DNA of 64,000 bases from Gimesia benthica (GCF_009720525.1 NZ_CP043930.1:1116001-1180000); one strand, 5' to 3'; counted from the stretch's first letter, positions 9,068 to 17,323 are shown. Numbers and translations are program-made. Notes: generated from the sequence alone by a model not told the origin.

Positions 9068-9814
9068 TTATCCTAATTCAATATTCTTGACCTGAATCTG
9101 ACCGTCGTCAGTCTGTTCCAAGACCACCTCGGGACAGTCTGGGTTCTGTCCCAGGAACTCCAATTTCACAATATGGTCATCTTCATCAATAGTCAGCCGA
9201 GCTACAACGTCGTATTCCCGAACAGAATTGTTTTCGCGGAACTCCCCCATATACACTCTGTAGCCTTCATGCGTCCCCGACAGACGAATTATTCGGAATG
9301 TTGTCTTGTTTTCATCAAGAAACCAAAGCCCCTCCCAGCCCTTTACACGAAGAAACTCAATTTGCATCAGAGGATCATCCTCCCAGTAATCTGTATCCAG
9401 TTCCGAATTCTGTGGATTGGAAATTTGTGATGCCAGATAATCCGGCTCATGCTCTGGTATGCCTGTCTCCATCTGGATATTGAGTGCCACTCGAGTCCGA
9501 CTCTCCGTTTTCATCAGCCTGGGCTCTGATGCTTTCCAGTTGTCTCCCAATGTCGCTCGCAGCTCAAACCACTCATAATCGTCTTTCAGTAGTTTTCCAT
9601 CCCGGAGAGGGTACCACCAGTCCATCTGCCCAGCTGTGAAAATGGCAGCTTTTACCGTGGTCCCGAAAAAGGCTCTGGATCGGTTGATTTCGACCCAGAT
9701 CCCTGGTTCTGATGAGCTCGGGTTTTCATGGACAGAGCCAAGATATTGATGATCCTCAGGGAGCAAGATCTCTAAAATAGCATCTATAATTATCTGCCGA
9801 TCTTCCTCAGTCAT
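9068..9814 (-). CDS. Hypothetical protein (248 aa)
   Basis: ATG start at 9814 with GGAGAG about six bases upstream. The product is acidic and soluble with no signal peptide, rich in Trp and Glu (AGQMDWWYPLRDGK, LRVKGWEGLWFLDENK, YRVYMGEFRENNS). The C-terminal half looks like a beta-sandwich. I do not recognise a family. It lies between a lipoprotein gene (33-base gap) and the beta-CASP gene (5-base gap), so it is probably co-transcribed with both. It might be a partner or inhibitor of the RNase-like protein, but nothing in the sequence proves this. Confidence 0.65.
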   Translation of the reverse strand: MTEEDRQIIIDAILEILLPEDHQYLGSVHENPSSSEPGIWVEINRSRAFFGTTVKAAIFTAGQMDWWYPLRDGKLLKDDYEWFELRATLGDNWKASEPRLMKTESRTRVALNIQMETGIPEHEPDYLASQISNPQNSELDTDYWEDDPLMQIEFLRVKGWEGLWFLDENKTTFRIIRLSGTHEGYRVYMGEFRENNSVREYDVVARLTIDEDDHIVKLEFLGQNPDCPEVVLEQTDDGQIQVKNIELG

Positions 9815-9847
9815 TTCAATCTCTCCAAGTGAACGCAGAAGCTTCTA

Positions 9848-10258
9848 TCAGTTCCTGTCTTTCACATACCATTTCTTTTCAAAAGCGTTCCAGGTGAGCG
9901 TATATGTTGCGACCTGCTCCAAGGGTGTTCCTGCTCGCGAGATCGACCCATAGACTACGTTAAAACGATAGGCTGGCCATTCTTTCCAGTCTTTCGTCAG
10001 ATTCTCTGACTTAGCAATCGCTAAGGGATCTGGTTGATCCGGAACCACGCTTCGAATTTCGTAGCTGATGGGGTTCACCTGCGACTGCAAGCGGGCTTTG
10101 AAGGTGGCGGCCTCATTGTCCTGCCCCGACATCCATTTATCATATTCACCCGCCAGATAGGCTCTGGACGCCTGCTCTGACCCTTCTGGTCCCGTTCCAC
10201 ACCCCTGGATAAGTATGATGGCTGCGAACATCAAAGAAAAGGATTTTCGTGATTTCAT
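9848..10258 (-). CDS. Small lipoprotein of unknown function
   Basis: 136 aa starting at ATG 10258 with AAGGA upstream. The N-terminus MKSRKSFSLMFAAIILIQGCGTGPEG has a positively charged n-region, a hydrophobic core and a lipobox (LIQGC), so the mature protein should be lipid-anchored. The remainder has a YRFNVVYGSISRAG and YTLTWNAFEKKWYV pattern, reminiscent of small NTF2-like or beta-rich exported domains, but I cannot assign a family. It is first in a three-gene unit with 9068-9814 and the beta-CASP gene. The shared promoter-like element lies 64 bases upstream at 10322-10335. Confidence 0.7.
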   Translation of the reverse strand: MKSRKSFSLMFAAIILIQGCGTGPEGSEQASRAYLAGEYDKWMSGQDNEAATFKARLQSQVNPISYEIRSVVPDQPDPLAIAKSENLTKDWKEWPAYRFNVVYGSISRAGTPLEQVATYTLTWNAFEKKWYVKDRN

Positions 10259-10292
10259 TTTGGCTTCCTTCGAACACTGGAAAAGATTGAGT

Positions 10293-10336
10293 AAGTCTTT
10301 TCTTTAGTACCCGAAGGTAACGACAAAGGTGGGTCC
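10293..10336 (-). promoter_or_regulatory. Shared promoter/operator element, copy 1 (before lipoprotein unit)
   Basis: On the minus strand GACCCACCTTTGTC (10322-10335) is followed, 17 bases after CCACCT, by TACTAA as a candidate -10. The start codon of the lipoprotein gene is 64 bases downstream. Two other copies occupy the same position before the WYL regulator and the phosphatase. There is no ordinary TTGACA -35, so the element may be bound by an activator or a special sigma factor. Confidence 0.6.
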
Positions 10337-11070
10337 TACTTTTGACTGCTTGTTTGATTCGATAAAAAAAGCCGATTCTGACCTATCACTCGATGTGTTC
10401 TTTCAGAGACCGCTTGATAATCTGGCCATACTTTGGTGTTATTGGCAACTAATAACAGATCCGGATACTTTGTGCGTTGTGCCGCTTGATACAAGGGCGA
10501 CTCTTCACCCCCAAAAGAAGCATAATTTCCACCCCACGCATGATCCTGGAGAACCACAGCGAACGGGTTCACGTCTGCTTTCGACCACAGATTCTGACAT
10601 GCCCAGACAGCTTCAGCCTGGATATGTAAGAAAGCCAGATACTCAAATCCGTGTTCGTCGGCACGATCCTGGTCTCGCTCGAGAATGGTCCAAAATACGG
10701 ATTTTAAAACAGGCACTTGATCCCGAACCGGGTGCGTCATATCGAGCCTCATAAGTCGGCGGAATATTTCAGTGGATATTCCTGAAGCAACTACGGGAGT
10801 ATAACCATTACAACCTTGGGGCGGACCGGCTTTTAAATCGTCACTTACCTGCTGAGCTGTTGTGGTTAAGTCGATATGGACGAAGCAATAAGCACTTTTT
10901 GTGGCATTAAAGATCGCGATCGCTCTCCCGTCAGTGCAAGCCCCGGGATAGTAGACCACCCTGGATGAGAAAAACCGCCTGATCGTTTCCGCAGTGAACT
11001 CTGGTTGATGACAAACCCATTCTGGCTGGTTAATCCGTAACTCACTCAGATACTCATCGACTGTCGGCAT
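10336..11070 (-). CDS. Hypothetical protein (about 244 aa)
   Basis: The start is taken at the ATG 11068-11070, six bases after AGAAGGG; the frame is open to 11100 without a ribosome-binding site. The soluble product contains VVYYPGACTDGRAIAIFN, AYCFVHIDLTTTAQQV, PVLKSVFWTILERDQD, FAVVLQDHAWGGNY and PDLLLVANNTKVWPDY. This looks like a compact alpha/beta protein with conserved Cys and His, but I know no name for it. It follows the WYL regulator by about 70 bases on the same strand and is probably co-transcribed with it. Its stop codon abuts copy 1 of the shared promoter element. Confidence 0.6.
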   Translation of the reverse strand: MPTVDEYLSELRINQPEWVCHQPEFTAETIRRFFSSRVVYYPGACTDGRAIAIFNATKSAYCFVHIDLTTTAQQVSDDLKAGPPQGCNGYTPVVASGISTEIFRRLMRLDMTHPVRDQVPVLKSVFWTILERDQDRADEHGFEYLAFLHIQAEAVWACQNLWSKADVNPFAVVLQDHAWGGNYASFGGEESPLYQAAQRTKYPDLLLVANNTKVWPDYQAVSERTHRVIGQNRLFLSNQTSSQK

Positions 11071-11139
11071 AAGTTGCCCTTCTGTCGTATTACGGGACAT
11101 GAAACTGAATGAGACCGTAATGGCCAGATGTCATCACAT

Positions 11140-12189
11140 TCAGTGCTTATGATTGGTCGAGTTAAGACTGATTGCAGCATTCAGTTCCTGAAGCAGCATC
11201 GTTCTGAGCGTTTCGGGAGCCTCCACCTTCACTTTTCCGGACCAGGCTAAGACCCAGTGCAGGATTTCATCGAGGCCATCCACGGTAAAATTGAGCGTCA
11301 CAGAGCCATCTTGATGTTGTTTGACCTCTTGAGTATGGTGCCAGATGGTTTCCGCAACAATTCTGGCTGCCTGCGGCTCAAACCGTAATTTGACTTGATA
11401 AGACTTCTCTCCCCGATAAACAGACCAGGCATTTCCGAAATACTCACCAAGATCAAACTGGTCAGGTACCAATGCCGGTTCTTCCAGCATCCGTAGGCTT
11501 TTAAAACGAGCCACGCGGAACGTTTTCGCCTCTGTTTCGCCCTCTATATGGCCGATCACATACCAGGCCTGCTTGACTAGACAGAGACGATAGGGATGAA
11601 TTGTCAGCCGTACTGTCTCGTCTTCGTAAGGGGAATCATATCTTCCAGAAACTTTATTTCCCTGAAGCAAAGCGTTTTGCAGCGTTTTTACAACTACCTG
11701 ATGCTGGCTGTGATCGACCAGCTTGAGATCAAATACTTCAATCATACGAGCAGCATCGGCAATCAGTTGCTGAATCTCGCCATTGCCGGTTGCAGCCAGC
11801 TTTCGTGTTGTAGGACTGGCACCAGAACTGATATCCAGTCCCGAAGCCTTGGACAGTGCTGTGGCGACCACCTGTCCGATCGTTTCATCCTGAGTGAGCA
11901 TCAATGTGGGAAATTGATAGTCTGCCCGGACCCGGTAACATTTATCAGCAGGATCGACATACCAGGGCACTCCAGCAAATTCCAGTACTTCCAGATCCCG
12001 CTGGATCGTTCGGGTAGAGCATTCCAGTTCGCTGGCAATCGCCTTCAGATTCCATCTCCCTCGAGACTGAATTAAATTCAGGACCCCCAGCACGCGTGCG
12101 ATGCGTGCATTTTGCCGAACTCTCCGGTCACGATCCAGACGACGCGGGACACTGGAATCTGGTGGTAATTTTTTCTTTTTGGAATTCAT
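11140..12189 (-). CDS. YafY-type transcriptional regulator (HTH + WYL domain)
   Basis: About 349 aa. The N-terminus is basic, then RIARVLGVLNLIQSRGRWNLKAIASELECS with TRTIQRDLEVLEFAGVPW forms a DeoR/HTH_11-like winged helix (residues about 30-90). The WYL domain lies in the middle, with HPYRLCLVKQAWYVIGHIEGE and TFRVARFKSLRMLEEP. The C-terminal part (LRFEPQAARIVAETIWH) matches the WCX extension. WYL proteins sense nucleotides or single-stranded DNA and often control defence or DNA-damage genes. ATG 12189 is preferred over the TTG one codon before. A copy of the shared element lies 64 bases upstream, so the gene may control itself and its neighbours. Confidence 0.85.
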   Translation of the reverse strand: MNSKKKKLPPDSSVPRRLDRDRRVRQNARIARVLGVLNLIQSRGRWNLKAIASELECSTRTIQRDLEVLEFAGVPWYVDPADKCYRVRADYQFPTLMLTQDETIGQVVATALSKASGLDISSGASPTTRKLAATGNGEIQQLIADAARMIEVFDLKLVDHSQHQVVVKTLQNALLQGNKVSGRYDSPYEDETVRLTIHPYRLCLVKQAWYVIGHIEGETEAKTFRVARFKSLRMLEEPALVPDQFDLGEYFGNAWSVYRGEKSYQVKLRFEPQAARIVAETIWHHTQEVKQHQDGSVTLNFTVDGLDEILHWVLAWSGKVKVEAPETLRTMLLQELNAAISLNSTNHKH

Positions 12190-12226
12190 CAAATTGACAT
12201 GTTCTGAGAAAATAAGGGACCAGTCA

Positions 12227-12266
12227 TGATTTCCATCTTATTACGCACTTATGACAAAGGTGGGTC
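12227..12266 (-). promoter_or_regulatory. Shared promoter/operator element, copy 2 (before WYL regulator)
   Basis: On the minus strand GACCCACCTTTGTC spans 12253-12266. It is identical to copy 1 over 14 bases. CCACCT is followed after 17 bases by TAAGAT as a candidate -10. TTGTC and TAAGAT are 12 bases apart, the same distance as in the TTGTCRGTG-N8-TANNNT promoters bound by the WYL pair PafBC, although the RGTG part does not match. Confidence 0.6.
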
Positions 12267-12296
12267 ATATCCATAAAATTACCAATGATCGCGAAT

Positions 12297-12971
12297 TCAT
12301 GCTTCCAGGATTTCACCTGTCTCTGTAACCTGCCAGACTCTTTTTGATTCAACATCCATTGCAGTAAGGATGCCTTCAAAGCCACACCCTGTGTCGATGC
12401 ATCGGTAAAACCCCTCATCCCGAACCGAGCCAGGCGTGTGTCCCAAGATTACGGTTTTGCCGCTGACGTGTGGTCGTGGGGTAGATTCTTCGAGGGAGAG
12501 CCAGCGGAGTAGCGAAGAAGGTTGATCATTGAGTGCAGAGTACCAGCAATAATTCGCATGAGTGAATATGAAATCCTCCGTTTCATAATACGAACGGCAC
12601 TGAGAAAGAAAGTCCCAATGAGTCTGAGGAATCTGTTCGATTCCAGAATTGCCGCCGTAGGATTGTATCGTGGCCTCTCCTCCGTGAAACCGCCACCGTT
12701 GTTCTGCATGACGATCGTCGCGACTGTCCAGCATCATTTCTTCATGGTTTCCCAGGATCGGAATCAAATGACACTGTTCCTGAAGCCCCAGGAGAGTTTC
12801 CAGAACGCCTCGACTGTCAGGACCGCGATTGATATAGTCCCCTAAGGTTACAATGACATCGCCTTTTCCAGGTGAAATATGATTCAGCAATGCCTGCAAC
12901 GCTAAACTGTGCCCGTGAATATCGCCAATCGCGATCAGCCGCACGGAGACTTTCGAATTTTCCTCAGCCAC
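12297..12971 (-). CDS. PPP-type metallophosphoesterase (Ser/Thr protein phosphatase/ApaH-like)
   Basis: About 224 aa. The three classic metal motifs are present: GDIHGH, GDYINRGPDS and GNHEE, followed by FTHANY and ILGHTPG. The usual Asp of GDxxDRG is Asn here (GDYINRG), which may alter metal binding. The likely reaction is dephosphorylation of a phosphoprotein or hydrolysis of a dinucleoside polyphosphate. The frame is open to 13010, but that TTG lies directly after the candidate -10 box. GTG 12969-12971 with AGAAAGAG upstream puts the start 62 bases after the shared element, as in the two other units. Confidence 0.85.
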   Translation of the reverse strand: MAEENSKVSVRLIAIGDIHGHSLALQALLNHISPGKGDVIVTLGDYINRGPDSRGVLETLLGLQEQCHLIPILGNHEEMMLDSRDDRHAEQRWRFHGGEATIQSYGGNSGIEQIPQTHWDFLSQCRSYYETEDFIFTHANYCWYSALNDQPSSLLRWLSLEESTPRPHVSGKTVILGHTPGSVRDEGFYRCIDTGCGFEGILTAMDVESKRVWQVTETGEILEA

Positions 12972-13012
12972 ATAATCTCTTTCTGTAATCAGTGCCCTCT
13001 TCCGTAGCAAGC

Positions 13013-13047
13013 ATTATAGCAAAGAGTTTTATGCAAAGGTGGGTTCG
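13013..13047 (-). promoter_or_regulatory. Shared promoter/operator element, copy 3 (before phosphatase)
   Basis: On the minus strand GAACCCACCTTTGC covers about 13033-13046. An 18-base spacer after CCACCT leads to a perfect TATAAT (13013-13018). It differs from copies 1 and 2 at two positions but keeps ACCCACCTTTG. It lies between the divergent phosphatase and DUF429-like genes, and it points toward the phosphatase. Confidence 0.6.
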
Positions 13048-13170
13048 ATCGAGATATTACCTTGGCATTTTAAGAGCAACAGCCCAGGAATCCGCTTTTA
13101 ATCTGACTACACTACCATACTTGATTGATTTAAATCGACGACTGTCTTTCTCGTCATGAAGAGGAAAAGA

Positions 13171-14304
13171 ATGCATATGACCAAGATAAACACCATTTTT
13201 TGCATAGATGGAAGTGGTAGCCGGAATCAGAGAGTGGCCCGCCAGAAAACGCCAATTTATGAATTTTCAATTGATAATCAGTCTGTAAAAAGGGCGTTGT
13301 GGAAAACAGAATGTTCAGTCTTCGATTTCTTTAAGACTGAGGCCCAAAAAGCTATCTCGAATGATAAGAAAATATTGATTGCGGCCGACCTACCAATCGG
13401 TATCCCAGATAATCCATGCGATGTATTCCAGCACTTAGAAACTCCGTCATTTATAAACTTGTTAGAAAACTTTGGAGAACGTTGTCAGAATAGGGACTGG
13501 AGAGAAGTATTGATCGCAAATGGGCCAGAGAAAAGATCGCCACTGATGCCGTTCGTAAGTGTTCCCCGCGGTGCGGAAATCGGTGAATGGGCAGGAAAAC
13601 GCAAGTGCGATCATATTTCCAATGGAAATAGTATATATCCAGTCGATAATTCATCAAAACAGGTTGGGCGAGCTGCATTGCAATTTTGGATTGAGGTGCT
13701 TATTCCATTGAGGACACAGTTTAAAAATCAATTACGAGTCTGGCCATTCGAGGATCTTTCTGGGGCCTCAATCGTGGTTGCTGAATGTTACCCCCGGCTA
13801 TGTCAACAAGACTTGTATGGAAAAGTCATTTCAAAACGCAATCCTATTGCTGTTGTCCATGCACTGGATAATTTTCGAAAGTCGAATAAGGACTATTTAA
13901 AAGTAGATCATAAAGTCTGGATGCATGCCGCCTCTTCGGAAGATGAGTTTGACATGTTCTCGACAGCAGTTGTTTTAGGTAGATGGTTTAAGGATCAGCT
14001 AATCCCATTCGCGGTCCCCAAACAGGACGTTGTTCAGAACATGGAAGGATGGATGCTTGGTCTGTCACCAGAGGGTCAAAAAGAACCTTCCCCTAAAAAA
14101 CGTCAGAAATATAACTCATCAGAAAGACAATTTCCTTGCCCAATCGAAGGCTGTAAACACGTTTTTCATGGTTCTCGGGGGGGCTGGGATCCTCATGTCG
14201 GTTCACCACGAATTCATCCTGAATGGAACCCCGATATCACCGACAAGCGAGAGCGAATGGATAAGTTTAGGATTGAATTTCCAGAATGGTTCGAAAACGG
14301 ATAA
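13171..14304 (+). CDS. DUF429-like (RNase H-fold) protein with zinc-finger-like C-terminus
   Basis: About 377 aa. The start is taken as ATG 13171, six bases after AAGAGG; ATG 13156 is also possible. The segments NTIFCIDGSGS, ILIAADLPIGIPD, SIVVAECYPRLCQQDLYG and SEDEFDMFSTAVVLGRW give the ordered acidic residues expected of DUF429, a predicted RNase H-like nuclease family. The C-terminus carries FPCPIEGCKHVFHGSRGGWDPH, a CxxxxC...H-like zinc site resembling a C2H2 finger. This suggests a nucleic-acid-acting enzyme. It is divergent from the phosphatase gene and shares its intergenic region, which holds copy 3 of the promoter element. Confidence 0.55.
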   Translation: MHMTKINTIFCIDGSGSRNQRVARQKTPIYEFSIDNQSVKRALWKTECSVFDFFKTEAQKAISNDKKILIAADLPIGIPDNPCDVFQHLETPSFINLLENFGERCQNRDWREVLIANGPEKRSPLMPFVSVPRGAEIGEWAGKRKCDHISNGNSIYPVDNSSKQVGRAALQFWIEVLIPLRTQFKNQLRVWPFEDLSGASIVVAECYPRLCQQDLYGKVISKRNPIAVVHALDNFRKSNKDYLKVDHKVWMHAASSEDEFDMFSTAVVLGRWFKDQLIPFAVPKQDVVQNMEGWMLGLSPEGQKEPSPKKRQKYNSSERQFPCPIEGCKHVFHGSRGGWDPHVGSPRIHPEWNPDITDKRERMDKFRIEFPEWFENG

Positions 14305-14322
14305 ATACATTCATAACGCTCA

Positions 14323-14692
14323 TGATTTTGCCCCCTTAACCGCATCCAGATCTTGATATACTAATCAGGAATCTGGACCGATTGAAGAGGAGGCGATCAT
14401 GCCCACCAAGCGTCATTCATCCGAACAGATTATTTCGAAGCTCCGGGAAGCCGAAGTCCATTCTGCCCAAGGAATGATGATTCCCCTGATGTGCAAAAAA
14501 ATGGGAATCCACCAGTAGACTTACTATAAGTTGCGTCGTGAATAAGGTGCTTTACGGATGGACCAGGCGAAACGTCTGAAAGAGCTGGAGAAGGAAAATG
14601 CCCGTCTCAAGAAGCTGCTGGCAGAGTCGGAACCGGATAAAGCCATTTTGTGGGAAGCTACCTCGGGGATGGTACACGGTCGTACTTATTGA
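14323..14692 (+). pseudogene. Decayed IS3-family element: left end and orfA remnant
   Basis: TGCCCCCTTAACCGCATCCAG at 14329-14349 and the following ACTTGATATACTAATCAG-like sequence match the left end of the IS3 copy at 35287-36059. From ATG 14399 the plus strand reads like orfA (MPTKRHSSEQIISKLREAEVH). It is interrupted by TAG in HQ*TYY and by TAA soon after, then continues as RMDQAKRLKELEKENARLKK. It is a non-functional fragment without an orfB. Confidence 0.85.
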
Positions 14693-14944
14693 TGTCCCCA
14701 ATGCAAACCCATTTTCCTCACCGAGGTCAGTGATTGAGTTTTCAAACAGGTTTCGATAAACTGATCAGATGGTAATCTAAATGATTTCATTACTCTTTTT
14801 CCGTGCACTCGCCACGGTGAAGAGACCGAGTCAGGGGCTATTTTGCCCTCAAAACATTGATGTCATTTCCGCGATTTTACAACACGAGGACGGAAGATTA
14901 TCAATCGACCTTTCCTTGCGACGAACTTTTTGCAGAAAGACAAC

Positions 14945-15700
14945 ATGAATCAATCATCTTCACAAGATTCCAATTCTCCCGAGAGTGGTACAGCTGACTG
15001 GCAAGACTACGGAAAGTACCGCGGGCGAGTTCTTCATCGGGAAAAACTGGCGAACAATGTCAGTCGATACATCGTCGAAAAACCGGAAGGATTTACGTTC
15101 CAGCCCGGACAGGCCGTTGAATTAGCAATTGACGAAGAGGGGTGGCGTGAAGATAAGCGACCGTTCACAATGACGAGTCTACCCAGCAATCCCAGGCTGG
15201 AATTCATTATCAAATCCTATAAGACGGAAGAAAATCCCCAGCACGATGGTATGACAGAGCACTTAGGACGTGATGTCGAAGTCGGAGACCGTGTGATTTT
15301 CGGAGATGCATGGGGAACGATTACTTACCGGGGTCCGGGAATCTTTATCGCCGGCGGAGCTGGACTGACGCCGTTCATTGCAATCTTCCGGTCTCTGGAA
15401 CAGCAGGAGCAGATCGAAGGAAATCGATTGTTTTTCTCCAATAAAACGAAGAATGACGTGTTTCTACAAGGAGACTTGTTTCGCATGCTCGGTCGGTCCG
15501 CAGTTTGCACGCTGACTCAGGAGACACACCCGGACTATGAGTCGGGCCGCATTGATCGGGAGTGGCTCGAACATCGCGTAGACGATTTCTCACAGAATTT
15601 CTATGTTTGCGGTCCTCCCGCGATGGTGGAAGACATTCAAGAGATTTTGAAAAGTCTGGGGGCTGATCCCGAAGCTTTGGTCTTTGAAGGTAAAGAATGA
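14945..15700 (+). CDS. Ferredoxin/flavodoxin-NAD(P) reductase-like FAD oxidoreductase
   Basis: About 251 aa from ATG 14945; an in-frame TTG lies five codons upstream. The FAD-binding barrel has FQPGQAVELAIDEEGW and KRPFTMTSLP, where RPFTMTS is the flavin-binding RxYS-type motif. The NAD(P) domain shows IFIAGGAGLTPFIAIFRSL and FYVCGPPAMVEDI, with an acidic C-terminal end EGKE. No iron-sulfur Cys cluster follows, so an external carrier is needed. It should move electrons between NAD(P)H and a flavodoxin, ferredoxin or haem protein. It is isolated between IS remnants, with no operon partner. Confidence 0.85.
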   Translation: MNQSSSQDSNSPESGTADWQDYGKYRGRVLHREKLANNVSRYIVEKPEGFTFQPGQAVELAIDEEGWREDKRPFTMTSLPSNPRLEFIIKSYKTEENPQHDGMTEHLGRDVEVGDRVIFGDAWGTITYRGPGIFIAGGAGLTPFIAIFRSLEQQEQIEGNRLFFSNKTKNDVFLQGDLFRMLGRSAVCTLTQETHPDYESGRIDREWLEHRVDDFSQNFYVCGPPAMVEDIQEILKSLGADPEALVFEGKE

Positions 15701-15951
15701 TTGGGCCGTGCCCAGTAGATAGGTTCCGTCTCTAGCCCATAATGCCGAATATTTCCCTTTAGCTTTGCAAACTATTAAGCTTTGGAAACTGTTCTTCACG
15801 CATTGTTGGAACGATTCCGCTGCCGTATGAATTGTGATTTCTTCGCCAATAATTTTATTCCGCGACTGGACATTTAAGATTACGTTCCTTCTTCAGTGTC
15901 AGCATTGATCTGGCCCCAACTCTGTACCTGTTGGAATGTGAGTGAACAAGG

Positions 15952-15983
15952 GTTTTCAGACCAGGCATGCCTGGTCTGAAAAC
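15952..15983. repeat. 32-bp perfect palindrome
   Basis: Bases 15952-15967 are the exact reverse complement of 15968-15983, with no spacer; the centre is CCAGGCATGCCTGG. It lies at the 3' end of the transposase remnant read from 16141. A cruciform or terminator-like structure is possible, but no T tract follows. Confidence 0.85.
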
Positions 15984-16141
15984 TTCGCAAACCCCAGAGG
16001 CGTCCTGTTGCCCAATACACTGTGGGGACGTCGCCCGCTGTAATCCTTACGCCAGGAATCCCGTTTTTTCTGGGCAGCTTCCAGTGATAGGAACCAGTGC
16101 TGGTTCAGACATTCCTGTCTCAGTCGATCAATGTGTGGATG
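15956..16141 (-). pseudogene. IS3-family orfB transposase, C-terminal fragment
   Basis: The minus strand reads IDRLRQECLNQHWFLSLEAA, KKRDSWRKDYSGRRPHSVLG and NRTPLGFAKF. This is the C-terminal end of IS3-type orfB integrase-like transposases, including the last catalytic region (LRxECLNxHWF). The N-terminal 200 residues are absent and the end runs into the palindrome at 15952-15983. It is a dead remnant. Confidence 0.85.
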
Positions 16142-16279
16142 CACTCAATTGACTGCCGCACCAGGAAATTGGTCTCATTATTTTTTTGACCGATTTTGTA
16201 ATATTTATTAGAATCATTATCACTTAAATTCAAACACGACTATAAGTGCTTGGAATTATCTTAGGAGAGAAGAAGAGAC

Positions 16280-16783
16280 ATGTCCGGCTCAATTTTTCGT
16301 CGTAAGGAAATCTGGGTTGACCTCTTCGTAAGTACATCTCTCAGCGTCCCTGTCGGCATTGTGGCCGCACTTTTGTCTCCGTTCACTTATCTGCTATTTA
16401 AAAAAACAGAGGATCTTCAATTCACAGTGACGGTGATAGACCATCTCTATGAATATTATGTCCCATATGCTCTGACTGGTGGATTCATATTTAGTCTACT
16501 GTTTGGTTTCGCAACCTCCGTGTACTGTCTGGTAGTGCGAAGGTATTATGCTTCTATTTTTGCATTACCGATTCTCGCATTTGGTGCTGGCATATTTGCG
16601 ATCCGCATTGTTCTGAACCCCACTATCGCTGCAGGTTTGACGACACCTTTTGGGATGATGTTTGGACCAACAAGTGCGTTCTGTACGGCGTTTTCGATTT
16701 GTTTGTACGTTGGGATTTGGTCATATTGGAGCGTCTATCATGACACTAAAATTGAAAGTGAACTGAATCCGGAAACGGATTGA
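16280..16783 (+). CDS. Small integral membrane protein (167 aa)
   Basis: ATG 16280 follows TTAGGAGAGAAGAAGAGAC, a good ribosome-binding site. Four hydrophobic helices are visible: VSTSLSVPVGIVAALLSPFT, ALTGGFIFSLLFGFATSVY, IFALPILAFGAGIFAIRIVL and FCTAFSICLYVGIWSYWSVY. The N-terminus (MSGSIFRRKEIW) and the acidic tail (ESELNPETD) are short and polar. I do not recognise a family. It stands between two IS3 remnants with no operon partner, so its role cannot be inferred. Confidence 0.6.
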   Translation: MSGSIFRRKEIWVDLFVSTSLSVPVGIVAALLSPFTYLLFKKTEDLQFTVTVIDHLYEYYVPYALTGGFIFSLLFGFATSVYCLVVRRYYASIFALPILAFGAGIFAIRIVLNPTIAAGLTTPFGMMFGPTSAFCTAFSICLYVGIWSYWSVYHDTKIESELNPETD

Positions 16784-17006
16784 TCATTCGCATTTCCTCA
16801 AAGTGGCTGGCTAAGGGATGGGAAGAATATTCTGCCGGGTTATTTTGAATTGAATAGTCCATTGAGAATTCGTATCGTGACTTTCTTTGTCCGATACTCG
16901 ATGTGTCAAATTTCTGGAAGAGATCATCAAATGATAAATTCACCGATCTCACCAACGTCATGATGGCCTGTCTGGTGTGCTGTGCAGGTTGGGCCGGCGA
17001 GAAACA

Positions 17007-17187
17007 TGACCTTGCCCAGTTAACCGGATCCAGAACTTGATATACTAATCAGAATTCTGGACTAATTGAGGAGACGAGCATGTTCACCAAGCATCATTCA
17101 TACGAACAGACCACTTCGAAACTCCGGGAAGCGGAAGTCCATCTCGCCCGGGGGGTGACGATTCCCAACCTCAACGAAAGCGAAAAA
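17007..17187 (+). pseudogene. Second decayed IS3 left end and orfA start
   Basis: TGACCTTGCCCAGTTAACC at 17007-17025 and the following AACTTGATATACTAATCAG match the IS3 left end. From ATG 17080 a short piece of orfA (MFTKHHSYEQTTSKLREAEV) is readable. It loses similarity after about 17187. Only the first 35 residues remain, with several substitutions. Confidence 0.75.
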
Positions 17188-17203
17188 ATCACATCCCAGA
17201 AGA

Positions 17204-17248
17204 GGTCCAATTAGGCGTCCAAAATGGTCCAATCCCGGGTCCAATTAG
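17204..17248. repeat. Short direct repeats GGTCCAAT(TA)
   Basis: GGTCCAAT occurs at 17204, 17226 and 17239, with a related CGTCCAAAA at 17216. Together with the GTCCGAT series further right they form an iteron-like cluster in front of the truncated recombinase gene. Confidence 0.55.
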
Positions 17249-17323
17249 AAAAACGCACTCTCCATAAACCACTTGTTTTCAGGTATTTACGACTTCCATT
17301 CTGGAAACCCGCCGCCTCCACTC

